From: Lacinutrix algicola
GTDB lineage: Bacteria > Bacteroidota > Bacteroidia > Flavobacteriales > Flavobacteriaceae
NCBI RefSeq assembly: GCF_001418085.1
Contig: NZ_LIQH01000040.1
Location: 329,243 to 393,242, forward strand
DNA: 64,000 nucleotides
Direction: 5' to 3'
In this document: positions 53,167 through 61,600 of the stretch, piece after piece
Layout: every line of letters begins with the position of its first letter
How positions within the stretch are numbered: the first letter of the stretch is position 1
The notes under the pieces: generated by a model
What the model was told of the DNA's origin: nothing
What the model saw: only the letters and a program-made list of their open reading frames with translations
Database searches by the model: none
Program-made: the position numbers and the translations under genes

Positions 53167-53748
53167 ATGCTAGGATTAAAACTACCAACAGATCCACGTT
53201 GGGTAAATATTGTAGAAAAAAATATTGAAGATATTTTAACAGATCATGCTTTTTGCGAACAGAAAGCAACAAGTACTGCTATTTCGCTAATTGTAAGTTT
53301 CCCTGAATACACAGACTTGGTTCAGGAAATGGTTGCACTGGTTAAAGAAGAAATTAGCCATTTTAAAATGGTACACGATTTAATCTTGCAAAATGGTTGG
53401 GTTTTAGGTAGAGATAGAAAAGATTTGTATGTATCTAAATTGCTTCAGTTTTTTCAAAAAGGTGGTAGTAGAACGACACAATTGGTACATAGACTATTAT
53501 ATGCTGCTTTAATTGAAGCACGCAGTTGCGAGCGTTTTAGGCTACTTAGCGAAGAATTGGAAGATAAAGAACTAGCCGAATTTTATAGAAAACTAATGGT
53601 AAGTGAAGCAAACCACTATACTATGTTTTTAGGCTTTGCAAGACAATACGGAGACAGAAATGAAGTAGACGAAAAATGGCAAGCTCTTTTAGAGTTTGAA
53701 GCAGAGATAATGAAAGACTTAAGCAAAAGCGAAACTATTCATGGTTAA
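53167..53748 (+). CDS. miaE: tRNA-(ms2io6A)-hydroxylase
   Basis: A 193-residue ferritin-like diiron protein. Iron ligands are visible as the pairs E..H in KEEISHFKMVHD, E in EARSCERFRLL and E..H in SEANHYTMFLGFARQ. LKLPTDPRWV at the start and EFYRKLMVSEANHY are typical of MiaE, which hydroxylates the isopentenyl side chain of modified A37 of tRNAs. It needs MiaA/MiaB, not in this window. It ends in a strong terminator. Confidence 0.93.
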   Translation: MLGLKLPTDPRWVNIVEKNIEDILTDHAFCEQKATSTAISLIVSFPEYTDLVQEMVALVKEEISHFKMVHDLILQNGWVLGRDRKDLYVSKLLQFFQKGGSRTTQLVHRLLYAALIEARSCERFRLLSEELEDKELAEFYRKLMVSEANHYTMFLGFARQYGDRNEVDEKWQALLEFEAEIMKDLSKSETIHG

Positions 53749-53771
53749 CCGACTACTTAATGTTACTACAT

Positions 53772-53806
53772 AAAAAAATCCAATACATAATGTATTGGAT
53801 TTTTTA
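53772..53806. terminator. bidirectional terminator (miaE / outer-membrane protein)
   Basis: AAAAAATCCAATACA / TGTATTGGATTTTTT with loop TAA; 15 paired positions, ending two convergent genes. Confidence 0.9.
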
Positions 53807-53827
53807 GTTTTATAAAAGTTGGTTTGG

Positions 53828-54361
53828 TTAAAACTTTACACCAAATCCTATTTGCATGTTGCCATTTTTTGCTTCAAGGTTTGTCTCGTCATCAAAAACA
53901 TTTGTTAATCCATAAGAATATCTAAAATCTAAAAAGAATTCATCTGAAATCATATATTCTAAACCTCCTAAACCAGAGAATGCAAGGTTTTGCATACCGT
54001 CTTCGTAATCATGTCCTTTTAAACTTACTTGAGGTCCTAAACCTATAGAAAGGCTTTCTCCTATTTTGTATTTAAAGAAAATAGGCATTTGAATATAATC
54101 AATACGTAAAAACTCTTCTTTTGCACCTTCTGCTGAAAATAGAATTTCTGGAGCTAAAGATAAATTTGTTCCTAAACTGTATTCTGCAAAGAATCCAATT
54201 GCAAAACCATTTCTATGCATGTTCTCGACACCTGCTGGCACTTCTGGTTCAAAATTTAAATTTGAGATGTTATAACCTGCACGAACTCCATATAATGCGT
54301 TCTGAGAAAAGCCATAAATTGAAAACATTGCAAAAGCAGCGATAAGTACTATTTTTTTCAT
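53828..54361 (-). CDS. small outer-membrane beta-barrel protein
   Basis: 177 residues with a signal peptide (KKIVLIAAFAMFSIYGFSQ) and an alternating amphipathic strand pattern: LYGVRAGYNISNLNFE, FAIGFFAEYSLG, SLSIGLGPQVSLKG, FLDFRYSYGLTNVF, and the C-terminal MQIGFGVKF ending in Phe. It fits the PorT/OmpW-like eight-stranded barrel. Upstream, TTGGTTAA (54391) and TTAACCAA (54438) are inverted and may be a regulatory pair. Function unknown. Confidence 0.85.
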   Translation of the reverse strand: MKKIVLIAAFAMFSIYGFSQNALYGVRAGYNISNLNFEPEVPAGVENMHRNGFAIGFFAEYSLGTNLSLAPEILFSAEGAKEEFLRIDYIQMPIFFKYKIGESLSIGLGPQVSLKGHDYEDGMQNLAFSGLGGLEYMISDEFFLDFRYSYGLTNVFDDETNLEAKNGNMQIGFGVKF

Positions 54362-54462
54362 AAAATTTGGTTTTATATTTTAATAAGTTTTTGGTTAATT
54401 ATAAATCTAGCACTAATATAATTTTTTTTAAGATATTTTAACCAATAAAAAGATAAAGTGTA

Positions 54463-55374
54463 TCATTTTAACTTTGTATGACTTAAAATAGTTTCTTTAT
54501 ACATGCTTTTTATAATTCCATCTGCTAATCCTATCTTTGGAACATAAATATCTTTTGCTCCACTCCATTTCATTGCAGATAAATAAATTCTAGTTGCAGG
54601 TATAATTACATCTGCTCTATCTTGGTTCATATTAAGTTCTGTTATTCTTTCTTCGTAAGAATAGCTTTGCAACATATTATAATATGTTGTTAAATAAAAG
54701 TAAGTAAGTGGTTTACCTGCAGCTTTACCAGAAGATTTAAAAATGTTATTAATATTTCCTCCAGAACCAATAACTTCTATACTATCGTGCTGTTTTGTTT
54801 CTTGTTTTACCCACTGCTCTAAATCTAACCAAGTTTCTTTTTTAACAATATCATTTAACAAACGAACTGTACCTATTTTAAAAGATCTTGAAGCTGTTTT
54901 TTCTCCATTATAAATAACACTAAACTCTGTACTTCCTCCTCCTACATCTACATATAAATAGGTTTTATTTTTATCTATAAAATTACTTAAATCTGTTGCC
55001 GCTATTATTGTTGCCTCTTCTTCTCCATCAATAATATCTACAGTTATTCCTGTAGATTCTTTAATTAAATCTGATACTTCTTTTCCATTATTAGCTTCAC
55101 GCATTGCAGAGGTAGCACAAGCTTTATATTTATCTACGCGATGGGTTTTCATGAGTAATTTAAATGCTAGCATTGCATCTAACATTCTATTGGTATTTTC
55201 CTTAGAAATTTCATCATTTATAAACACATCTGCACCTAAACGAATAGGTACACGAACCAAAGACGTTTTTTTAAAACGAGGTGGTTTATTTTTCTCTTCT
55301 ACAATACTGGAAATAAGTAATCTTACAGCATTCGAACCTATATCTATTGCAGCATATTTAAGTATTTTTAGCAT
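54463..55374 (-). CDS. ppx: Ppx/GppA family exopolyphosphatase
   Basis: A 303-residue ASKHA phosphatase. The first phosphate loop is YAAIDIGSNAVRLLIS, the second DVGGGSTEFSVIYNG, with EVIGSGGNINNIFKSS later. It is shorter than E. coli Ppx (513), so only the catalytic half is present, as is common. It overlaps ppk1 by one base (TAATG), so the kinase and phosphatase of polyphosphate are coupled. pppGpp hydrolysis is also possible. Confidence 0.92.
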   Translation of the reverse strand: MLKILKYAAIDIGSNAVRLLISSIVEEKNKPPRFKKTSLVRVPIRLGADVFINDEISKENTNRMLDAMLAFKLLMKTHRVDKYKACATSAMREANNGKEVSDLIKESTGITVDIIDGEEEATIIAATDLSNFIDKNKTYLYVDVGGGSTEFSVIYNGEKTASRSFKIGTVRLLNDIVKKETWLDLEQWVKQETKQHDSIEVIGSGGNINNIFKSSGKAAGKPLTYFYLTTYYNMLQSYSYEERITELNMNQDRADVIIPATRIYLSAMKWSGAKDIYVPKIGLADGIIKSMYKETILSHTKLK

Positions 55375-57434
55375 TAATTTAATTGTTTTTTATAATAACT
55401 ATAAGTTTCGAACTGAGCTCTTATTTTCTCTTTATTATCTAGTCTATAGGTATTGGTCTGTTTTTTATCTAAAATTCTTGATTTTACGTTGTCTTTCCAA
55501 CAGATATTAAACGTATCAATTAATTCTTCTTTTATATCATTTTCGTAAATTGGGCAGCTAACTTCTACTCTATTTTCAATATTTCTTGTCATCCAATCTG
55601 CCGAAGAAATATACACTTTTGTATCATTATCATTACAGAAAACATATAGTCTAGTATGTTCTAAAAATTTATCGATAATACTTACTACTTTTATATTTTC
55701 ACTCATTCCTTTTACTCCAGGCACAAGACAACAGATACCCCGAACAATCATTTCTATTTTAACTCCAGCATTACTAGCTTCGTATAATTTATTAATCATT
55801 TTATAACTCGATATACTATTCATTTTCAAACGAATATAAGCCGGCTTTCCTGCTTTTTTATTTCTTATCTCTGTATCTATTAAATTAAAGAAGGCATTTT
55901 TTGTATAATGTGGAGATGTAATTATATGTTTAAATCTATAAACTTTATAATTAACAGAAAAGAAATTGAATACTTTATTTAAGTCTTTTAGTATTTTCTG
56001 GTTTGCCGTAAATAAAGTATAATCTGTATATATTTTTGCAGTAGATTCGTTAAAATTCCCTGTACTAATAAAGCCATAGCGCACTAATTTGTTTTTTTCT
56101 TCACGCTCTATTACACACATTTTACTGTGTACTTTTAAGCCTTGAACACCAAAAATAAGCTGTACACCTTCGCGCTGCATTTGCTCTGCGTAATCTATGT
56201 TTGCTTGCTCGTCGAAACGTGCTTGAATTTCCATAGAAACAGTAACTTTTTTACCATTAATTGCTGCATTAATTAACGAACTTGCAACATGAGAAATTTG
56301 TGCTAACCTATAAATTGTAATTTTAATAGTCTTTACTTTAGGATCTAAAGCAGCTTCTCTTAAAAACTTTACAGTGTATGCAAAAGTATGATATGGAGTA
56401 TATTGTAGATAATCTTTTTTTGCTATAGCTTCAAAAATACTTGTTTCTAAACTTAAGCCTTTTACAGGTAATGCTTCAATTTTATTGTACAATAAATCTG
56501 TTCTTCCTAAACTAGGAAAGCCCATATAATCACGCCTATTGTGGTATCTTCCTCCAGGTATTATACTATCTGAACTTTCAATACCCATCTTCGCCATTAA
56601 AAAACCTAAGGTTTCTTTATCAATAGTTTTATCGTAAACAAAACGGACTGGTTCTCCATCTTGTCTATCTTTAACACTATCACTAATTTTTTCCATAAAA
56701 CTCTTACTCAAGTCACTTTCAAGATCAAGCTCTGCATCACGAGTAATCTTTATCATGTGGGCAGAAATGGATTTATAGTTGAAAATATTAAAAATATCAT
56801 CTAAGCAATAACGCAAAAGATCGTCTAGCATTATTATGGAGTTTTTGTTTCCTTCTTTTGGAAGTACCACAAAACGATCCATATTTTTAGAGATTTCAAT
56901 TAATGCATATTGGTTCTCACCATTGCCTAAAGACATATTTATAGCCAAATAAGCTGCACTATCTTTAAGATTAGGAATTCTAATCTCATCATTTAGTATT
57001 ATAGTAACTAAGGCAGGACTTACATGCTGAATAAAGTAATTTTTTATAAATTTTTTCTGACTAGTACTTATCTGATTTTCTTTTACAAAAAAGATATCTT
57101 CCGCTTTTAGCTTAGATTGTATATTACTTAGTATGCTTAAACTTTGGGATTGTTGTTTAATTACTGTTTCGGTAATAATATCAAGAAGGTCTGATGCTTT
57201 TATTCCTCCTAGCTGATTTTTACCGGCTTTTCCTGCTTCATCAATACGTTTTACAGTAGCATAACGGACCTTAAAAAACTCGTCTAAATTATTAGAAAAA
57301 ATACCTAAAAAACGCAACCGCTCAATCAATGGAACACCCTCATCTGAAGCTTCTTGTAAAACTCTAGCGTTAAACTGAAGCCAACTTAATTCTCTATTAA
57401 TATAAGTATAATTAGGTCTCGTTTTTTTTATCAT
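55374..57434 (-). CDS. ppk1: polyphosphate kinase 1
   Basis: A 686-residue enzyme that polymerises ATP gamma-phosphate. It opens with YINRELSWLQFNARVLQEASD. The catalytic His is in LKVHSKMCVIEREE, the second PLD-type His in FLEHTRLYVFCND, and SADWMTRNIENRVEV near the end is family-typical. It sits between a SixA phosphatase (40 bases upstream) and ppx. The operon can make and break polyphosphate, with sixA of uncertain role. Confidence 0.96.
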   Translation of the reverse strand: MIKKTRPNYTYINRELSWLQFNARVLQEASDEGVPLIERLRFLGIFSNNLDEFFKVRYATVKRIDEAGKAGKNQLGGIKASDLLDIITETVIKQQSQSLSILSNIQSKLKAEDIFFVKENQISTSQKKFIKNYFIQHVSPALVTIILNDEIRIPNLKDSAAYLAINMSLGNGENQYALIEISKNMDRFVVLPKEGNKNSIIMLDDLLRYCLDDIFNIFNYKSISAHMIKITRDAELDLESDLSKSFMEKISDSVKDRQDGEPVRFVYDKTIDKETLGFLMAKMGIESSDSIIPGGRYHNRRDYMGFPSLGRTDLLYNKIEALPVKGLSLETSIFEAIAKKDYLQYTPYHTFAYTVKFLREAALDPKVKTIKITIYRLAQISHVASSLINAAINGKKVTVSMEIQARFDEQANIDYAEQMQREGVQLIFGVQGLKVHSKMCVIEREEKNKLVRYGFISTGNFNESTAKIYTDYTLFTANQKILKDLNKVFNFFSVNYKVYRFKHIITSPHYTKNAFFNLIDTEIRNKKAGKPAYIRLKMNSISSYKMINKLYEASNAGVKIEMIVRGICCLVPGVKGMSENIKVVSIIDKFLEHTRLYVFCNDNDTKVYISSADWMTRNIENRVEVSCPIYENDIKEELIDTFNICWKDNVKSRILDKKQTNTYRLDNKEKIRAQFETYSYYKKQLN

Positions 57435-57474
57435 TTTTGTAAAATTTCAACACAAATATATTCTATTATTTGCA

Positions 57475-57984
57475 CTATTTTAAATGTTTTGGAAATACAA
57501 TTTTTTCTGTTTTTCCATTAACTAATTTTTTCCAACTGTTAGTCTTAAAATTAATTTGAACAAATCCAGACGTAGTAACGTTTTCCACGTGAATATCACC
57601 AAATTTATTAACAAAATTTGTCAATGCATAATTGTGACCAAAAACCATCACACTCCCGAACGAATTATCACAAGATTCGATAATATGTAAAAGTGACTCT
57701 CCTGAAAAATCATATAATTCTTTTAAATAATTGATTTTCACATTTGTTAAGGCTAAATTTTTAATAAAAATTTCTGCTGTCAATTTTGTTCTTTTTGCAC
57801 TACTGCATAAAATTAATTTAGGACTTAAACTATTGTTTTTTAGATAATTAGAAACCAATTTAGAATCTAATATTCCTCTATTTTTAATAGGGCGTTCAAA
57901 ATCAGCCAATTCATTATCCCAACAGGATTTAGCATGCCTTATCAAGAAGAGTGTTTTATGACTTTTTAACGTGTTTATATGCAT
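57475..57984 (-). CDS. sixA: SixA-type histidine phosphatase
   Basis: A 169-residue histidine phosphatase: the RHG-type motif LFLIRHAKSCWDN, then LILCSSAKRTKLTAEIF and the second His in VMVFGHNYALTNFV. The RHxKS form is the SixA subfamily (phosphohistidine phosphatase). It is first in the sixA-ppk1-ppx operon. A role in phosphate or phosphorelay balance is possible, but the substrate is not known. Confidence 0.88.
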   Translation of the reverse strand: MHINTLKSHKTLFLIRHAKSCWDNELADFERPIKNRGILDSKLVSNYLKNNSLSPKLILCSSAKRTKLTAEIFIKNLALTNVKINYLKELYDFSGESLLHIIESCDNSFGSVMVFGHNYALTNFVNKFGDIHVENVTTSGFVQINFKTNSWKKLVNGKTEKIVFPKHLK

Positions 57985-58206
57985 TTTAACGATTTTCTAT
58001 GTACATTTACCATTTCAACGAATATTTATGTTATTAAGCATCTTTTTTTGTTAGCTATGAAAAATACGATTTATTTTGCTATAGCTATTTACATTTTTAT
58101 CCCAAATATTAATAATACTTAGACTTAATCTATCGCATTAACCATGTGGACTTCCCTCACTCCAGATTATTGTCTCAATATTATATTTTTTAAAATTTAA
58201 ATTATT

Positions 58207-58689
58207 ATGAAAAAAATAATATTACTAATTATCGCTTGTGCTTTCATGCAAGAAAGTTTTAGTCAAAAAATAATTAAATTGGAATATTCAGACTATGAGA
58301 ATATTGAATTTATTGAAAAAAATAATTTAAAAGAATTTGCCACATTAACAAATAATGCTAATGTTGGTATAGCTTATTTATACCCTAATGAGATTAGCAC
58401 AAACACTTCTGAAAAAAACATTAAAGTTATAATTATCAATAGTAAAGATATTAATTCATTATATAGATCTTTTGATTTTTCAAATTCTATAAAAATAATA
58501 ATTATTGATATCCAATCCCCAAAATTTAATTTAGACACAATCGATTGTTCTAAACTTAAACAATTTAATAATTTAAACTACATTTATTACAGGTATCAAT
58601 TCGATATTGATAACAACTATGAATTACAGGATTTAAATTGTTTACCAGAAAATATAATTCAAGTTTGTAGCAAGCTATTTACTACATAA
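58207..58689 (+). CDS. small secreted protein upstream of the giant adhesin
   Basis: A 160-residue protein with a signal (MKKIILLIIACAFMQESFSQ) and an Ile/Asn-rich body with repeated short strands (IKVIIINSKDIN, IKIIIIDIQSP). Not recognised. It ends nine bases before the adhesin start, so the two are likely co-transcribed; it may help the adhesin across the envelope or be unrelated. Confidence 0.68.
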   Translation: MKKIILLIIACAFMQESFSQKIIKLEYSDYENIEFIEKNNLKEFATLTNNANVGIAYLYPNEISTNTSEKNIKVIIINSKDINSLYRSFDFSNSIKIIIIDIQSPKFNLDTIDCSKLKQFNNLNYIYYRYQFDIDNNYELQDLNCLPENIIQVCSKLFTT

Positions 58690-58698
58690 TAAAAGATA

Positions 58699-61600
58699 AT
58701 GAAGACATCTACTAATTCAAACCTTAAGTTTGTAATACTACTTTTTTTGTGTTTTATAGGTATTAATAATATTTATAGCCAAGTTAGAGTACCATTTACA
58801 CAAAGATCATCTGCAGAAACTCCTTCTCAAACTATTTATAGCATAAAAGGAGATTTCACCTTAATAGGTAATACCAATTTAACATTACATCCAAATAACT
58901 ATTCAGCGTTTGCAAGTAATAATGGAAACATGAGAAATGTAAATGTGGATGGCAACAACTTCACACTTACTAATTCTTCTTCCGCTACACTCGGTTTTAG
59001 TTCTGAAAATGGAGCAGACCCAGAATGTTCTACTATTATATATGCAGGTCTATATTGGACGGGTAGAACAAACAACAATAATGTTACTCTTGATAAACGA
59101 TCTGTTAAATTTAGACATAGAAACCAAACAAGTTATCAAGATATTGTTGCAGATGTTAGTGATATTTATTTTCCTGGTGATAATAATATGTATGCAGCTT
59201 ATGCTGAAGTTACAAGCATAGTAAGAGCTAACGGTATAGGTGAGTATTTTACTGCAAACATTGAAACATCAACAGGAAGCAATAGCCCAACTGGTTATTA
59301 TGGAGGATGGTCTATGGTTGTTGTTTATGAAAATGCTTTAATGAAATGGAGAGACATCACTGTTTTTGATGGTTATGCATATTTACAGGGTTCTATAACA
59401 ACTAGTGAAATACTAAATGTTAGTGGTTTTAATGCTGCACAAAATGGACCGATTAACATGAAACTAGGTATTGTTGCAGGAGAAGGAGATGTTAGTATTC
59501 CTGGCGATTATATTGAAATTTGGGAAGACAAAAATGATGATGGAAATATTGATACTAGCTTTAATCCTTTAGTGGATGAGTGGACACCTCTATCTCACTC
59601 GGGTAATTCTACTGTAAATTTTTTCAACTCATCTATAGAAACAGGAGGTAACGCAAGAAACCCAAATCTAGTAAATAATACAGGTATAGACATTAGTATG
59701 TTTAATATCGATAATACAAATAATTCTATTATTGATAATTCTCAAACTTCAACAAGCTTTAGGTATGGATCTACTCAAGACACCTATATTATTCTTAATT
59801 TAACAATGGCTATTGATGCTTTTGTTCCGTCAATTGATGCTGAATTAAATATTAATAGTATTGAATTAGACACTAACATTACTGAGCCTTACTCTGTTAA
59901 TCCTGGAGAAATTATTGAATACAGCACTAATATATCCAATAATGGTACTGAAGATTTGGAAGATTTCAATGTATCTATTCCTTTTCCAAATACAGGGATT
60001 TTTGTTCCAGGTAGTATTCAATATCAAGTCTTTAGTCCTGCAACAACAACAACAATTCCATATTATGACCCTTTAGTAGGCTCAAATGGTTCAATTATAT
60101 GGGATTTTGGTGATCTGCCTCTATCAACTAACTCTTCAGATATACAAGCTACACTCTCTTTTGATATACAAGCTTCAACAAATTGTGAAGATTTTCTTTC
60201 TAATGATTGTTCTCCAGTAATTATTTTAGATGATGCTCTAATGACTGGTAACGGTGTAATATCTGGCGACCCAGTCAAGGTCGGTTTTATTCAAGGTTAT
60301 GAAAATGAAGGTAATTGTATTGGAACACAAATTACTGAACCTATAGTTGTTAGTTTAACTCCTTCATTAAATATAGACACTAATGCATTTAATTTCACTG
60401 TACAATGTGATGGAAATGGAAATATTAATGATTTAAACAACTGGTTAAATTCAAACGGAAATGCAGATGTAGAAGGTGACTGTGATATAACATGGACGAA
60501 TAATTATACTGGCCTTTCTAATGATTGTGGATCAACAGGTTCTGCTCCAGTAACATTTACTGCCACAGATGCTTGTGGAAATTCAGCATCTACTACTGCT
60601 ACTTTTACTATAATAGATACTTTAAGTCCTACATTAAATGGTTTCCCTTCTGGTGTAGATAACGAGCAACCTTCTTGTGTAAGCGTTCCTGTTCTAGATT
60701 TTTCTAATTTTATTGAAATTAGTGGTGATGGTAATCCAAGTACATACGTAGAAGGAGATGCTTTTAGATTTACAAATGTTTCTGCTGGTGTTGATGCTAT
60801 TGTTACCATTGTAGAAACTGTAAATGCTACTGTTCCTGTTCTTGATGATAATTCGGCAGGAGCGATATCATTTAAACCACAAACTGCTTTTAGCCTTACA
60901 AATCCAGGAGAAAGAGCTTATGTAGAATATAAAATGGATTTTGTTACAAGTGGAAGCTTTACACCTTCTCCTTTGCCAGAATTCTATACAAACTTTAATG
61001 ATATTGATGGAGGAAATGGTTATGGTGAGCAAAACTACACACCTTTTACTACAAGTTATACTGTAGATGATCCTACAGACTTAACTATTACCCAAGAAGG
61101 AACATGGATAGTTGCTACTGCAGGTACTACAGAATATAATGGAGTAACTAACATTTATCCTCAAGCAAACATTTCTACAATTAATACAGATACATCAACA
61201 TTTACATTTCGTCTTGGTGTAATAGCACGTTCTGCAAATGTATCTCATCCAGGAAGGCAACATAATATTCAATTTTCATGTATTGCTAATTATGTAAATC
61301 CGTCTACAATTTCCGATGAAATTACAATTGAGTGTGATGAGTTAGAAGACGCTGAAACATTAACTGCTACAGATAATTGTGGATCAGCATCAGTTACATT
61401 TAATGAAATAAGAACAGATGGAGATTGTCCTAGTACATATAAATTAGAAAGAACTTGGACAGCTACAGACCTTTGTGGAAATACAACAACAAGAACACTT
61501 ACAATTAATGTTCAAGACTCTACTGCACCAACATTTACTGCGCCCGAAGATATTGAAATATTCACTGATGCTTCTTGTAATTACAATGCTGCAGTAATCG

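Noticed and set aside
58943..59221. 92-codon frame overlapping the giant adhesin
   Set aside because: Lies in another frame of the adhesin, whose own frame is open throughout and shows signal, HYR and SprB features.
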